From contig JAHBTY010000001.1 of the NCBI GenBank assembly GCA_019638355.1, forward strand, positions 1,302,001 through 1,366,000: a stretch of DNA of 64,000 nt, read 5' to 3'. This DNA comes from Cyclobacteriaceae bacterium. GTDB taxonomy: Bacteria > Bacteroidota > Bacteroidia > Cytophagales > Cyclobacteriaceae. The translations under genes were made by a program, and so were the position numbers. Positions 44,757 through 54,822 of this stretch are shown one piece after another. The notes under the pieces are model-generated. The model was not told the origin of the DNA. It saw only the letters and a program-made list of their open reading frames with translations, and ran no database searches. How positions within the stretch are numbered: position 1 is the stretch's first letter; each line of letters opens with the position of its first letter.

Positions 44757-46007
44757 ATGCTACAAGTGTTTTTGATTTTGGTGTTCATACTGTGTAGTGT
44801 GTTTTGCTTGTCTCAACCCGTCACCTATTACCAACATATTCAACCATTAATCGAGAAGAATTGCGTTGGGTGCCACAAGACAGGCGGTATTGGCCCGTTT
44901 AGTTTACAGACATATGAAGCCGTTTCGGCTAAGGGAAACTTTATTGGCCACGTAACCAAAACCCGGTACATGCCGCCCTGGAAGGCTGACCCAACGTTTC
45001 AATCGTATAAAAATCAAACCACTTTACAACCACATGAAATTGACCTTATACAAAAATGGCTTGCAACAGGAATGCCTAAAGGTAAAAAGCAAAAAACAAA
45101 GTTAGCAGTTCAAGCTGCACACGCTGTTAAACCCGATTTGAGCTTACCCATGCTACAGAGTTATCAACTTACCAATCTGGCCAAAGAAGATTTTCGGTTT
45201 TTTGTGATTCCAACCAACCTGCCAAAAGACACACATCTTTCCGCGGTGGAGTTTGTACCCGGCAATCGCAAACAAGTGCATCATAGCCGTGTAATGATAG
45301 ACTCAACGCAGAAAATTAGAGGTATTGATGGTATGAGCGAATTTGATCCTCGCGTTAAAGAGTTTCAGACAATTCCCTTGGCCGATGAGTTTCTGTATGG
45401 CTGGGTACCCGGAAACACTAAAATCTTCTTTCCACCAACAACGGGTAAGTTTATTAAAAAGGGTGCAGATTTAATTTTAAATATTCATTATTCACCAACC
45501 TCCAGTTCTCAGAAAGATCAGTCGGTGGTGAACTTATACTATGTTAAAACTCCGGTAAGTCGCGAGGTAAAAACCCTTACTTTAAAGGAGAGCGACATTT
45601 TGAATCAACCGTTTTTTATTGAGGCTGAACGCAAACCAACTTTTTACATGGATTACGAGGTGCGAAAAGATATTTCACTAATCTCAATCATGCCACATAT
45701 GCATTTTATCGGGAAATCATTTCTTGCTTACGCGATTACTCCAACAAATGAAAAAATTCCACTTATTAAAATCGATAATTGGGATTTTAACTGGCAAACA
45801 ACCTATCAGTTTAAAAATCTGCTAAAGATTCCGGCCGGATCACGCATCCGCGTTGAAGCTAAATTTGACAACACTTCTGAAAACCCCATGAATCCCAACA
45901 ATCCACCCCGTAACATTGGCTATGGATGGAACTCAACTGACGAAATGTGCGACCTTGTAATTTATTACCTCGATTATGAAGAAGGCGATGAGCAAATTGA
46001 ATATTAA
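44757..46007 (+). CDS. Cytochrome c fused to a copper type II monooxygenase (PHM-like) domain
   Basis: A 416-residue exported protein (signal peptide about 1-19). A haem site CVGCH (Cys36, Cys39, His40) with MPPW (Met72) forms the N-terminal cytochrome. The rest resembles peptidylglycine alpha-hydroxylating monooxygenase and all six copper ligands can be placed: His175 and His176 (QVHHSR), His244 (NIHYSP), His314 and His316 (MPHMHF) and Met397 (DEMCD). The protein should thus hold two copper sites and take electrons from its own haem. Such bacterial proteins have no assigned substrate. It closes the dgcN-dgcA operon and converges with the ABC transporter genes, overlapping by 4 bases. Confidence 0.85.
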   Translation: MLQVFLILVFILCSVFCLSQPVTYYQHIQPLIEKNCVGCHKTGGIGPFSLQTYEAVSAKGNFIGHVTKTRYMPPWKADPTFQSYKNQTTLQPHEIDLIQKWLATGMPKGKKQKTKLAVQAAHAVKPDLSLPMLQSYQLTNLAKEDFRFFVIPTNLPKDTHLSAVEFVPGNRKQVHHSRVMIDSTQKIRGIDGMSEFDPRVKEFQTIPLADEFLYGWVPGNTKIFFPPTTGKFIKKGADLILNIHYSPTSSSQKDQSVVNLYYVKTPVSREVKTLTLKESDILNQPFFIEAERKPTFYMDYEVRKDISLISIMPHMHFIGKSFLAYAITPTNEKIPLIKIDNWDFNWQTTYQFKNLLKIPAGSRIRVEAKFDNTSENPMNPNNPPRNIGYGWNSTDEMCDLVIYYLDYEEGDEQIEY

Positions 46008-46972
46008 GCCGAAGGCATACTTAATTTAAGTAGCAGTTCTTCAATCGAAAAAAACTGTTCGTGCCGATTATTCGTTTCAATTTGAAATGTTACACTTCCT
46101 TCAATTGATGAAACATTAACTTTTAGGGTTGCATCAGTTACAACTTCAAAACCATTTCGTTCCAACGCATTTTTGGTCCATAAAAATTCGGGCCCGTTTC
46201 CGGTAAGTTGTATCCCTATATTGCGATAGGGTGTATGTTGTATTTTACCGGTTTTCAAATCAAAACCTTTTAACTGAAACACCCGATCAAAAGTGCCATT
46301 CAGCACCAGGTCTTCCGGAATACCGGTTACAATTGTTTGCTCCGGTGTAGCAAGCCATATCTTATCGGCTGTTTGCAAGGCCAGATCCAACTCATGGGTT
46401 GCAACCAGAATTGTTTTACCGGCTTGCGCAAGCTTGCGCAACAAATTCATTATTTCAACCCGGTTGTTAAGGTCAAGATGTGCTGTTGGTTCATCAAGCA
46501 AAAGTATATTTGCATCTTGGGCCAAGGCTTTCGCAATCATAGTCATTTGAAGTTGACCGTCACTTAACTGATTTAAAAGTTTATCAGCAATTGGCTCAAG
46601 GTGAACTTGCCGTATAGCATCATCAATCACTTGCCGGTCGCGGTCATGAAGTGTCAACCACCAATTCAGATATGGATAACGCCCGTAAGTAACCAGGTCG
46701 CGTACCGTCATCAGGCCAGCTGAAATTTTATCCGTTAGTACTATTGCTACAGATTGATGGCGCTTTATTGTACCGCTAATGGGAGCCTGGATGCCTGCCA
46801 GGGTTTTTAATAATGTAGTTTTTCCAATTCCATTTGAACCCATAAAGCAAACCAATTCACCACTTGTCAGATTGATGGAAATCGGTTCAAACAGCACACG
46901 ATTTTGTAGCCTTGTTTTAAAGCCTACCTGCAGGTTGGAAGTTTGAAGCGCTATGTCTATAGAATCAAACAC
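46004..46972 (-). CDS. ABC transporter ATPase, iron-siderophore/cobalamin type, with C-terminal extension
   Basis: A 322-residue FecE/BtuD-like ATPase. Walker A is GSNGIGKTT (45-53), the signature motif is LSDGQL, Walker B is ILLLDEPTAHLDL and the switch His is in ATHELDL. The last 75 residues or so (after about 245) form an extra domain (ERNGFEVVTDATLKVNVSS) not found in the classic ATPase. The start is GTG at 46972, overlapping the permease end by 8 bases, so the two are coupled. No substrate-binding protein gene is adjacent. Iron chelate, haem or cobalamin are all possible substrates. Confidence 0.88.
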   Translation of the reverse strand: MFDSIDIALQTSNLQVGFKTRLQNRVLFEPISINLTSGELVCFMGSNGIGKTTLLKTLAGIQAPISGTIKRHQSVAIVLTDKISAGLMTVRDLVTYGRYPYLNWWLTLHDRDRQVIDDAIRQVHLEPIADKLLNQLSDGQLQMTMIAKALAQDANILLLDEPTAHLDLNNRVEIMNLLRKLAQAGKTILVATHELDLALQTADKIWLATPEQTIVTGIPEDLVLNGTFDRVFQLKGFDLKTGKIQHTPYRNIGIQLTGNGPEFLWTKNALERNGFEVVTDATLKVNVSSIEGSVTFQIETNNRHEQFFSIEELLLKLSMPSA

Positions 46973-47975
46973 TAATTCTTTTTGCTTTTATAACCATCCA
47001 GATTACGATTGGCGCCCCAATTAACGATGTGATAGCATTGAGTGGAAGAACGTGTGTGCTTCCCGGAAGTTGAGCAAGTAGATCGCATGCCAGCAATAAA
47101 ATGGCTCCGCCCAACATAACTGCAGGTACCAGTGTTTTATGATCTGCTGTTGGAATAACTAACCGAACGAGATGCGGTACAGCAAGACCTACAAAGGCAA
47201 TGGGTCCACAAAAGGCTGTTACAACCCCCACCATCATCCCGGTCGTCACCACAATCATCACCCGAGCCTTTTTTATATTAATCCCAAGGTTTAGCGCATA
47301 ACTCTCACCCAATAATATTCCGTTAAGATCTTTTATTAGAGCAATACTTAGCACCAAACCTACACCTATTATAGAGGCAAGCACTATTAACTCAGACCAA
47401 TTGGTACCACCCACACTGCCCAACATCCAAATCATAAAAGTTTGCAGATCGTCAGCCTGGCTGGTGAATTGAAGCACGCTTACAAATGACGAGGTAGCCG
47501 CGCTGATCATTAACCCAACAATTAACAACGCTGTATTGTCTTGTACATATCGTGCTATGCTTATTATTACCAGAAATACCATGGCACCGCCCATACTGGC
47601 AGCAATAGCCACACTCCAGGTACTTTGAATTAACAGCAGACTACTGTATCGACTGGCCAACAGTAACACGGCTACAAACAGGCTCGCTCCTGAAGTAAGC
47701 CCTAGTACATCAGGGCCAGCCATAGGATTGCGAAAAAGGGTTTGCATTAAAAGTCCGCCAGTAGCCAGGGCACCTCCAGCCAGCAGGCAAGTTAAAGCTT
47801 TGGGTAATCTGAATTGCCACAGAATTTCTGATTCAATACCCGTGTGATAGAACAGCCCCTTGATAATAGCCGTAAAGGGAATCGAGACACTGCCAACCGA
47901 AACATTGACAAAAAATAGTACACCTAAAACAAGCGCAAAAATAAATACCACCCAACCCGAAGGAGTCCTCTTCAT
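46965..47975 (-). CDS. FecCD-family permease of an iron-siderophore/cobalamin ABC importer
   Basis: A 336-residue integral membrane protein with about nine or ten helices, typical of BtuC/FhuB/FecD. Family signatures include GGALATGGLLMQTLFRNPMAGPDVLG, PAVMLGGAILLLACDLLA and the C-terminal LPLNAITSLIGAPIV (the last near residue 310). The start is taken at ATG 47975 (MKRTPSGWVV); a TTG at 47993 would add six residues. It is co-transcribed with the ATPase downstream. One permease gene suggests a homodimer. Confidence 0.9.
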   Translation of the reverse strand: MKRTPSGWVVFIFALVLGVLFFVNVSVGSVSIPFTAIIKGLFYHTGIESEILWQFRLPKALTCLLAGGALATGGLLMQTLFRNPMAGPDVLGLTSGASLFVAVLLLASRYSSLLLIQSTWSVAIAASMGGAMVFLVIISIARYVQDNTALLIVGLMISAATSSFVSVLQFTSQADDLQTFMIWMLGSVGGTNWSELIVLASIIGVGLVLSIALIKDLNGILLGESYALNLGINIKKARVMIVVTTGMMVGVVTAFCGPIAFVGLAVPHLVRLVIPTADHKTLVPAVMLGGAILLLACDLLAQLPGSTHVLPLNAITSLIGAPIVIWMVIKAKRISV

Positions 47976-48173
47976 TTCGTAACCAAATAACAATTACCCG
48001 AAAAGTAAAACCTTTTTAAGGTTGCCGAAAACCTGCCAGCCAAGGTTATCAATATTTCGTTTTGAAGAAATGCTAATAATTTCTATCGTATTGATAATTA
48101 GCTTGTTAAAATAGTTTCTTTTCATTAATCACACGACTTATTACCAATTCTATTAATTTTTTGAAACCCCCTC

Positions 48174-48238
48174 TTGGTAGCTACACTTTAGTTCCTATCT
48201 TTGCAGTCCTTTTTGCAGAACAAAACCCGCAAAACGGA
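48174..48238 (+). promoter_or_regulatory. Promoter and leader hairpin of the rplC ribosomal operon
   Basis: A TTG element at 48174-48176 and the -7 box TATCTTTG at 48196-48203 are spaced 19 bases, the Bacteroidota consensus. The leader that follows can fold: TCC and TTTTGC (48207-48216) pair with GCAAAA and GGA (48229-48238) around one mismatch. The promoter drives the rplC to rpsN genes. Confidence 0.7.
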
Positions 48239-48266
48239 TTAAAAACAAGTAAAATAGGTTTCAACC

Positions 48267-48899
48267 ATGCCTGGAATAATCGGACGAAAAGTAGGAATGA
48301 CCAGCGTTTTTGGCGCAGATGGCCAGAATATCGCAGTAACGGTCATTGAAGCAGGCCCCTGTGTTGTCACTCAGGTTAAAAACCATGAGACTGACGGCTA
48401 CCGGGCTGTGCAACTTTCCTTCGCAGAGCGTAAGGAAAAGAATACTCCCAAGCCGCTGGTTGGTCATTTCAAAAAAGCCAACACCAGCCCTAAAAAATCT
48501 ACAGTTGAATTCAGAGACTTCCGTGCGGAGTTTGAAGGTGTTGTAGAATTAGGTAAGGAGATTAAAGTACAAGATGTATTTGCAGAAGGAGACTTCGTAG
48601 ATGCAGTGGGCACCTCGAAAGGAAAAGGCTTTCAGGGTGTAGTAAAGCGCCACGGTTTTAGTGGTGTTGGTGGTCAGACGCACGGTCAGCACAACCGTCT
48701 CAGAGCTCCCGGTTCCATGGGTAATGCATCCTTTGCATCTCGTGTAATCAAGGGCAAGCGTTTACCCGGCCGCATGGGTAGCGATCGTGTTAAAGTTACC
48801 AACCTGAAAGTGGTAAAAATTCTGGCTGATAAGAACCTTATTTTGGTTAGCGGTTCAGTACCAGGTGCAAAGAATTCAACCATAATCCTTCAGAAGTAA
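48267..48899 (+). CDS. rplC: 50S ribosomal protein L3
   Basis: 210 residues. It binds 23S rRNA early in assembly and its central loop reaches the peptidyl transferase centre. The loop [20 protein letters not shown] and RMGSDRVKV are typical. The ATG at 48267 gives [12 protein letters not shown]. It is the first gene of the cluster: rpsJ (S10), which usually precedes it, is absent and ABC transporter genes on the other strand lie upstream. The stop overlaps the rplD start by one base (TAATG). Confidence 0.98.
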   Translation: MPGIIGRKVGMTSVFGADGQNIAVTVIEAGPCVVTQVKNHETDGYRAVQLSFAERKEKNTPKPLVGHFKKANTSPKKSTVEFRDFRAEFEGVVELGKEIKVQDVFAEGDFVDAVGTSKGKGFQGVVKRHGFSGVGGQTHGQHNRLRAPGSMGNASFASRVIKGKRLPGRMGSDRVKVTNLKVVKILADKNLILVSGSVPGAKNSTIILQK

Positions 48900-49531
48900 T
48901 GGAAATAGCAGTTGTAAAACAAAGTGGTGAAACTACAGGCCGCAAGGTGAGCCTTACCTCAGAGGTATTTGGCATAGAACCGAACGATCATGCTATATGG
49001 TTGGATGTAAAAAGCTTCTTGGCCAATCAGCGCCAGGGTACTCATAAATCCAAGCAGCGTAATGAAATCTCCGGTTCTTCTAAGAAATTGAAAAAGCAGA
49101 AAGGAACTGGTGGAGCCCGTGCAGGTAATATCAAGAACCCACAATTCAAAGGTGGTGGTCGTATTTTTGGCCCTACTCCGCGCGACTATTCATTTAAGTT
49201 GAATAAGAAAGTAAAAGATCTGGCTCGCAAGTCGGCACTTACGTACAAGGCAAAAGATAACCAGATCGCTATTGTAGAAGACTTCAACTTTGAAGCGCCA
49301 AAAACAAAGCAATACATCAGCTTACTCAAGTCCCTATCGGTTCAAGATAAAAAGACACTAGTAGTGTTACCGGAAGTAAAGAAGAACATTGTTCTTTCAG
49401 GACGTAACATTCAGAACTCCAAAATCATCACAGCCGATCAAATCAATACCTACGATGTGATTAATGCCGAGCAGATTATTTTGGTTGAGAGTTCATTACC
49501 TAAGATTGACAACCTTTTAAATAAGCAGTAA
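48899..49531 (+). CDS. rplD: 50S ribosomal protein L4
   Basis: 210 residues. The extended loop (about 60-100: [16 protein letters not shown] and [13 protein letters not shown]) reaches the exit tunnel, where macrolide-resistance changes occur in other species; the conserved GT-GGARAG core is intact. In E. coli L4 also represses its own operon. Whether the leader before rplC plays that part here is unknown. Coupled to rplC by TAATG. Confidence 0.98.
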   Translation: MEIAVVKQSGETTGRKVSLTSEVFGIEPNDHAIWLDVKSFLANQRQGTHKSKQRNEISGSSKKLKKQKGTGGARAGNIKNPQFKGGGRIFGPTPRDYSFKLNKKVKDLARKSALTYKAKDNQIAIVEDFNFEAPKTKQYISLLKSLSVQDKKTLVVLPEVKKNIVLSGRNIQNSKIITADQINTYDVINAEQIILVESSLPKIDNLLNKQ

Positions 49532-49535
49532 TCCC

Positions 49536-49823
49536 ATGAGTATCTTAAAACAACCCTTGGTTACTGAAAAAGTTTCGGCCCTAAATGAAAAAGGCAAATA
49601 CGGTTTTATTGTAGAAGCCGCAGCCAACAAGGTTGAAATTAAAAATGCAGTAGAAAAAATGTATGGTGTTAATGTAGAAAGCGTAAACACCATAAATGTG
49701 TTGGGTAAGTTCAAAAGCCGCTTTACCAAAGCCGGTGTATTATCAGGACGCAAGCCCAGCTACAAGAAGGCCATTGTTACCTTGGCTGCTGGTGAAGTAA
49801 TTGATTTTTATAGCAACGTATAA
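49536..49823 (+). CDS. rplW: 50S ribosomal protein L23
   Basis: 95 residues (ILKQPLVTEKVSALNE start, YKKAIVTLAAGEVIDFY end). It lies at the tunnel exit and forms the docking site for trigger factor and signal recognition particle. It lies 4 bases after rplD in the usual S10-operon order. Length and sequence are normal. Confidence 0.98.
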   Translation: MSILKQPLVTEKVSALNEKGKYGFIVEAAANKVEIKNAVEKMYGVNVESVNTINVLGKFKSRFTKAGVLSGRKPSYKKAIVTLAAGEVIDFYSNV

Positions 49824-49834
49824 TTACCTGAGCA

Positions 49835-50659
49835 ATGGCGTTGAAAAAACTTAGACCTATAACCGCAGGCACACGGCACAGATTGTCGCCCGGTTTTGAG
49901 GATATTACAGAAAGCAAACCTGAAAAATCGTTGGTGGTTACCATCAAGAAAACAGGTGGCCGCAATAGTAACGGTCGTTTAACGATGCGTTACATTGGCG
50001 GTGGACATAAGCAGAAAATCCGGTTGATTGACTTTAAGCGTAATCGCTTTGGAATTCCTGCCATCGTAAAATCGATAGAATACGATCCAACCCGCACAGC
50101 GCGGATCGCCAAACTATTTTATGCCGATGGCTTTAAATCTTACATTCTTGCTCCGCAAGGAATTAAAGTAGGACAAACCCTACTGTCGGGCGAAGACATT
50201 GCTCCGGAAGTAGGTAATGCTTTGCCACTTTCTAAAATTCCTATCGGTACCATTATTCATAATGTAGAAATCAAACCGGGATCGGGCGCTGCTATTGCAC
50301 GCAGTGCAGGGGCATTCGTTCAGTTAGTAGCTCGCGAAAGTGGTTACGCGACACTAAAAATGCCTTCAGGCGAATTGCGCAACGTATTGGTAAACTGCCT
50401 GGCTACGGTTGGTGCAGTTTCAAATGCCGAGCACATGAACGAAAGTGTAGGGAAGGCCGGGCGCAGCCGGTGGAGAGGCATTCGTCCTCGCACCCGCGCG
50501 GTAGCGATGAACCCGGTAGATCACCCGATGGGTGGTGGTGAAGGTCGTGCATCTGGTGGTCATCCAAGATCGCGCAAAGGTTTACTTGCAAAAGGCAAGA
50601 AGACCCGTCACCCGAAGAAGTATTCTGATGGTTTAATCATTGCAAGAAGGAAGAAATAA
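49835..50659 (+). CDS. rplB: 50S ribosomal protein L2
   Basis: 274 residues. The largest universal L protein, needed for subunit joining and peptidyl transfer. The essential histidine region [12 protein letters not shown] is present near residue 226-237, followed by the basic C-terminus [15 protein letters not shown]. Between rplW and rpsS in standard order. Confidence 0.98.
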   Translation: MALKKLRPITAGTRHRLSPGFEDITESKPEKSLVVTIKKTGGRNSNGRLTMRYIGGGHKQKIRLIDFKRNRFGIPAIVKSIEYDPTRTARIAKLFYADGFKSYILAPQGIKVGQTLLSGEDIAPEVGNALPLSKIPIGTIIHNVEIKPGSGAAIARSAGAFVQLVARESGYATLKMPSGELRNVLVNCLATVGAVSNAEHMNESVGKAGRSRWRGIRPRTRAVAMNPVDHPMGGGEGRASGGHPRSRKGLLAKGKKTRHPKKYSDGLIIARRKK

Positions 50660-50661
50660 TT

Positions 50662-50931
50662 ATGGGAAGGTCAGTAAAAAAAGGTCCTTATTTAGACGCC
50701 CGCCTCGCCAAGAAGGTTGTGGCCATGGAGCAATCAGGTAAGAAATCAGTTATCAAAACCTGGTCACGCAGATCAACCATTACTCCGGATTGCATCGGGC
50801 ACACATTTGCCGTGCACAATGGTAATAAGTTTATACCCGTGTATGTAACCGAGAACATGGTAGGGCATAAGTTAGGTGAGTTTGCACCTACGCGCACGTT
50901 TAAGGGGCACTCAGGTAACAATAAAGCTTAA
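50662..50931 (+). CDS. rpsS: 30S ribosomal protein S19
   Basis: 89 residues ([21 protein letters not shown]-type core; [16 protein letters not shown]). Binds the head of the small subunit with S13. Two bases after rplB. Confidence 0.98.
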   Translation: MGRSVKKGPYLDARLAKKVVAMEQSGKKSVIKTWSRRSTITPDCIGHTFAVHNGNKFIPVYVTENMVGHKLGEFAPTRTFKGHSGNNKA

Positions 50932-50961
50932 GTAATCAGGTTAACACAAGATTCCTGAACA

Positions 50962-51429
50962 ATGGAAACAACAAAGAAAACGAAGAAGTCAGTAGTAAAA
51001 AGGGCTAAGATTAAAGCAGTGAAAGAAGCTGCCAAGCAAGGTCCCGCTACTGCATATTTAAAAGATGTTCCTTCCTCGCCCCGTAAAATGCGCCTGGTGG
51101 CGGATATGATTCGTGGCGAAAGAGTTAGCAAAGCTTTAAACATGCTGAAGTACGATGCGAAACACCCATCAGCTAAAATGGAGAAGTTATTACTTTCTGC
51201 CATCAGCAGTTGGGAAGCAAAAAACAGCGATGTAAAGCTTGAAGAAGCTGATCTTTTTGTGAAAGAAGTATTTGTAGACGGTGGACGCATTCTGAAGCGC
51301 TTAAGACCCGCTCCGCAAGGCCGTGCGCACCGCGTACGCAAAAGATCAAACCATGTAACATTAACAGTTGACCGCATGCCCGCAAAGGTTGAGGCGGCTA
51401 AATCAGAATCTAAAGAAACGAAAGAGTAA
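50962..51429 (+). CDS. rplV: 50S ribosomal protein L22
   Basis: 155 residues. The conserved core runs from [20 protein letters not shown] to the tunnel hairpin ([20 protein letters not shown]). It has about 25 extra basic residues at the N-terminus and an acidic tail ([10 protein letters not shown]), longer than E. coli L22. The stop overlaps the rpsC start by one base. Confidence 0.97.
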   Translation: METTKKTKKSVVKRAKIKAVKEAAKQGPATAYLKDVPSSPRKMRLVADMIRGERVSKALNMLKYDAKHPSAKMEKLLLSAISSWEAKNSDVKLEEADLFVKEVFVDGGRILKRLRPAPQGRAHRVRKRSNHVTLTVDRMPAKVEAAKSESKETKE

Positions 51430-52214
51430 TGGGACAAAAGATTAACCCTGTAGGTTTCAGATTAGGCATCGTACGTGGCTGGGATTCCAGTTGGTTCGGT
51501 GGAAATACGTTTTCTGATAAACTGGTTGAAGACCAGAAAATAAGGAAGTATGTCGATGCCCGCATTCAAAAAGGCGGCATCTCCAAAGTTGTTATTGAGC
51601 GTACACTCAAGCGCATAACGTTAACTATTCACACGGCTCGTCCAGGTGTAGTTATTGGTAAAGGCGGTAACGAAGTTGATAAAATCAAGGAAGAGCTCAA
51701 GAAGCTAACAAACAAAGATGTACAGATTAACATCTATGAAATCAAGCGTCCGGAGTTAGATGCACGATTAGTAGGTGAATCGATTGCCCAACAGTTGGAA
51801 GCCCGCATCTCTTACCGCAGAGCCATGAAGCAAGCTATTGCTTCTACCATGCGCGTAGGTGCCGAAGGTATCAAAGTAAAATTATCCGGTCGTTTGGCTG
51901 GTGCCGATATGGCCCGCACCGAACAATATAAGGAAGGTCGTATTCCGTTGCACACGCTGCGTGCGGATATAGATTATGCAATTTCTGAAGCACAAACTGT
52001 GTATGGAAAAATCGGCATCAAGGTTTGGATATTCAAAGGGGAAGTTTACGGTAAGCGCGACCTATCGCCAAACGTAGGTATGGTAAGCAATACCACCGGT
52101 GAAAGTAAACCCAACCAAACTGGTGGTGGCGAAAGAAGAAGAGGTGATCGTAACGAACGCGGTAGCAGAAACGAACGCGGTGGCGAACGTTCAGAAAGAA
52201 GATCAAAGAAATAA
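51429..52214 (+). CDS. rpsC: 30S ribosomal protein S3
   Basis: 261 residues. The KH domain with [16 protein letters not shown] (about 75-90) binds rRNA at the mRNA entry tunnel, and the C-terminal S3 domain follows. The last 45 residues are a low-complexity Arg/Gly/Asn/Glu tail (repeats of RNERG), longer than in E. coli and common in Bacteroidota. Confidence 0.98.
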   Translation: MGQKINPVGFRLGIVRGWDSSWFGGNTFSDKLVEDQKIRKYVDARIQKGGISKVVIERTLKRITLTIHTARPGVVIGKGGNEVDKIKEELKKLTNKDVQINIYEIKRPELDARLVGESIAQQLEARISYRRAMKQAIASTMRVGAEGIKVKLSGRLAGADMARTEQYKEGRIPLHTLRADIDYAISEAQTVYGKIGIKVWIFKGEVYGKRDLSPNVGMVSNTTGESKPNQTGGGERRRGDRNERGSRNERGGERSERRSKK

Positions 52215-52243
52215 TTTCAGGACAAGTAAAATTTTAGGAAATC

Positions 52244-52675
52244 ATGTTACAGCCTAAACGGACGAAATTCAGGAAAATGCAGAAAGGTAAGGTAAAAGGG
52301 TTGGCTACTCGTGGCCACCAGATAGCCTTCGGATCATTCGCATTAAAAGCCCTGGAACCTGGATGGATTACAGCCCGTCAATTGGAAGCTGCACGTGTGG
52401 CCGTTACGCGTGCTATGAAACGCGAAGGTCAGGTGTGGATCCGGATTTTCCCAGACAAACCAATTACTCGAAAACCAGCCGAAGTGCGTATGGGTAAGGG
52501 TAAAGGTGCGCCTGAATATTGGGTAGCAGTTATTAAACCCGGAACAATATTATTTGAAGCGGGTGGCGTTACAGAAGCAACTGCTAAAGAAGCGCTGGCA
52601 TTGGCCGATGGTAAGTTACCAATCAAAACACGCTTTACAGTTAGAAGAGATTACGTAGAACAAGCAGCAAAATGA
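52244..52675 (+). CDS. rplP: 50S ribosomal protein L16
   Basis: 143 residues ([15 protein letters not shown] start; [15 protein letters not shown] core). It organises the A-site tRNA pocket. The stop overlaps rpmC by 4 bases (ATGA), so the two are coupled. Confidence 0.98.
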   Translation: MLQPKRTKFRKMQKGKVKGLATRGHQIAFGSFALKALEPGWITARQLEAARVAVTRAMKREGQVWIRIFPDKPITRKPAEVRMGKGKGAPEYWVAVIKPGTILFEAGGVTEATAKEALALADGKLPIKTRFTVRRDYVEQAAK

Positions 52676-52866
52676 AAAACGGAGACATCAAAGCATTAAC
52701 TCTTGCCGAGTTAAACGAGAAAATAGGTAGCGAAAGCGAAGCCCTGCGCAAACTAAAATTTGCACATCAGGTTTCGGCTATTGAAAATCCTATGCGGATA
52801 AAAGAAACCCGCAGGCTGATTGCGCGCTTGAAGACAGAATTGAAAGCAAAAGAAACACAAAAATAA
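52672..52866 (+). CDS. rpmC: 50S ribosomal protein L29
   Basis: 64 residues, a two-helix protein near the tunnel exit. The motif [20 protein letters not shown] and [11 protein letters not shown] fit the family. Overlaps rplP by 4 bases. Confidence 0.96.
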   Translation: MKNGDIKALTLAELNEKIGSESEALRKLKFAHQVSAIENPMRIKETRRLIARLKTELKAKETQK

Positions 52867-52872
52867 GTTGTC

Positions 52873-53133
52873 ATGGAGACGGCAAGGAATTTAAGAAAAG
52901 AGAGAATCGGTAAGGTGGTAAGCAATAAAATGCAAAAATCCATCACGATTGCAATCGACCGTAAGGTAAAACATCCGATCTACGGTAAGTTCATGAATAA
53001 AACAACCAAGTTCATGGCCCATGACGAGAAAAACGAGGCAGGCATTGGTGATACCGTGCGCATAATGGAAACCCGCCCGTTGAGCAAAAGTAAAAGATGG
53101 AGATTGGTTGAAATTATTGAAAAAGCGAAGTAA
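52873..53133 (+). CDS. rpsQ: 30S ribosomal protein S17
   Basis: 86 residues ([39 protein letters not shown]). Primary 16S rRNA binder with an OB fold. Six bases after rpmC. Confidence 0.97.
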   Translation: METARNLRKERIGKVVSNKMQKSITIAIDRKVKHPIYGKFMNKTTKFMAHDEKNEAGIGDTVRIMETRPLSKSKRWRLVEIIEKAK

Positions 53134-53135
53134 CC

Positions 53136-53504
53136 ATGATATCTACAGAAAGCAGATTAGTAGTAGCCGATAACAGTGGAGCCAAAGAGGTGCTTTGCGT
53201 ACACGTATTAGGCGGAACTAGAAGAGAATCGGCAAGCGTTGGCGACAAAATCGTTGTAACGGTTAAGTCTGCCATACCCACCAGCCAGATTAAAAAAGGA
53301 ACCGTATCCAAAGCGGTGATTGTACGAACCAAGAAAGAGGTTCGTAGAAAAGATGGTTCTTACATTCGTTTTGAAGATAATGCAGCTGTTCTTTTAAATG
53401 CACAAGATGAACCTCGTGGTACCCGTATTTTCGGCCCGGTGGCTCGTGAGTTGCGCGAAAAGCAGTTTATGAAAATTGTGTCTTTGGCACCTGAAGTATT
53501 ATAA
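53136..53504 (+). CDS. rplN: 50S ribosomal protein L14
   Basis: 122 residues ([19 protein letters not shown] start, [16 protein letters not shown] end). Interface protein that contacts the small subunit and ribosomal silencing factor. Normal length, two bases after rpsQ. Confidence 0.98.
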   Translation: MISTESRLVVADNSGAKEVLCVHVLGGTRRESASVGDKIVVTVKSAIPTSQIKKGTVSKAVIVRTKKEVRRKDGSYIRFEDNAAVLLNAQDEPRGTRIFGPVARELREKQFMKIVSLAPEVL

Positions 53505-53507
53505 GTT

Positions 53508-53849
53508 ATGGAAAGAAAGTATAACAAACAGCCTAAGTTGCACATTCGCAAAGGCGATACCGTGCTGGTACTGGCTGGTGATGATAAGGATAAAGAAGGC
53601 AAAGTACTGGAAGTATTTGCCGATAAGAACCGCGCAATTGTAGAAGGTATTAATATGGTGACAAAGCACCAGAAGCCTTCTGCCGGCAAGCCTGAGGGTG
53701 GTATCAAGAAAATGGAAGGAACCATTCACATCAGCAATCTGATGTTGATTGAACCTTCTAATGGAAAGCCAACCCGCACAGGTCGTAAGCTTAACGAAAA
53801 AGGAAAGCTGCAAAGATTTTCAAAGAAAACCGGAGAATTTATTAAGTAA
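53508..53849 (+). CDS. rplX: 50S ribosomal protein L24
   Basis: 113 residues. KOW motif near the N-terminus ([20 protein letters not shown]). Assembly initiator of the large subunit. The stop overlaps the rplE start by one base. Confidence 0.97.
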   Translation: MERKYNKQPKLHIRKGDTVLVLAGDDKDKEGKVLEVFADKNRAIVEGINMVTKHQKPSAGKPEGGIKKMEGTIHISNLMLIEPSNGKPTRTGRKLNEKGKLQRFSKKTGEFIK

Positions 53850-54400
53850 TGGCAACTCCAAGATTAAAAGAAAAGTACCTGAAGGAAGTAGTCCCTGGTC
53901 TGAAGCAAAAGTTTCAGTACTCATCAGTAATGCAGGTACCCAAAGTAGAAAAAATTTGCATCAACAAAGGTATTGGCGCAGCTGTTGCCGATAAAAAATT
54001 GATTGATGTAGGGGTGGAAGAACTAACCATCATCACGGGCCAGAAGGCTGTGGCTACTCGTTCCAAAAAAGATATCTCAAATTTTAAGTTACGCGGCAAC
54101 CAGGCAATTGGTGCCAAAGTTACGTTGCGTGGCGATAGAATGTATGAGTTTATGGATCGCCTGATGAGTGTGGCTTTGCCTCGCGTACGCGATTTCAAAG
54201 GGGTGAGCGATAAAGGATTTGATGGACGTGGTAACTACACCCTGGGTGTAAAAGAGCAGATCATCTTCCCTGAAATATCCATCGATAAAGTGAATAAAAT
54301 TAATGGAATGGACATCACGTTTGTTACGTCAGCATCTTCGGATGAAGAAAGCTACGAGCTACTGAAAGCGTTGGGAATGCCATTTGTAAATAAAAATTAA
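53849..54400 (+). CDS. rplE: 50S ribosomal protein L5
   Basis: 183 residues ([51 protein letters not shown]). Binds 5S rRNA and contacts P-site tRNA. Confidence 0.98.
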   Translation: MATPRLKEKYLKEVVPGLKQKFQYSSVMQVPKVEKICINKGIGAAVADKKLIDVGVEELTIITGQKAVATRSKKDISNFKLRGNQAIGAKVTLRGDRMYEFMDRLMSVALPRVRDFKGVSDKGFDGRGNYTLGVKEQIIFPEISIDKVNKINGMDITFVTSASSDEESYELLKALGMPFVNKN

Positions 54401-54408
54401 TTGACTCC

Positions 54409-54678
54409 ATGGCAAAATTATCAATTGTTGCAAGAGACAAGAAGAAGGAAAAACTGGTAGCGCGCTATGCTGCTAAGCGCAAAGCTTTAAAGGAAGCTGG
54501 CGATTGGGCGGGATTGGACAAACTCCCAAGAAGTTCGTCAGCGGTGCGATTGCGCAAACGTTGCAAACTTACCGGGAGGCCACGTGGCTACATGGGTAAG
54601 TTTGGAATCTGCCGAAACCAGTTTCGCCAAATGGCCAGTGACGGTAAAATCCCCGGACTGACCAAGGCAAGCTGGTAA
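54409..54678 (+). CDS. rpsN: 30S ribosomal protein S14, zinc-free long form
   Basis: 89 residues. The two CxxC pairs of the zinc-binding form are missing (single cysteines at [20 protein letters not shown]), so this is the long C-minus type. It is the last gene before a 155-base gap with a new promoter. Confidence 0.97.
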   Translation: MAKLSIVARDKKKEKLVARYAAKRKALKEAGDWAGLDKLPRSSSAVRLRKRCKLTGRPRGYMGKFGICRNQFRQMASDGKIPGLTKASW

Positions 54679-54760
54679 GAGTCTTCCAACACATATTTGG
54701 TTGCTGAGTATCAAGGTCGGGGCACCCTCTAAATCAGGCTAAACCGAAACCCGATAACAG

Positions 54761-54822
54761 TTTGGATAACAGAAATTGTTATATATCTTTGCAGCCCGTT
54801 CAAAAAAACGGGTTTGCTTTTT
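54761..54822 (+). promoter_or_regulatory. Internal promoter and leader hairpin before rpsH
   Basis: TTTG at 54761-54764 and -7 box TATCTTTG at 54784-54791, spaced 19 bases. Just downstream, CCCGTT (54795-54800) pairs with AACGGG (54807-54812) around CAAAAA. GCA / TGC extend the stem, and TTTGCTTTTT follows. The hairpin resembles an attenuator but would lie at the very 5' end of the transcript. Confidence 0.7.

Noticed and set aside
48161-48349. 62-codon frame before and into rplC
   Set aside because: It spans the promoter and the start of rplC in another frame; rplC itself is clear.
53499-53813. Minus-strand frame opposite rplX
   Set aside because: Antisense to a ribosomal protein gene with no family match visible.
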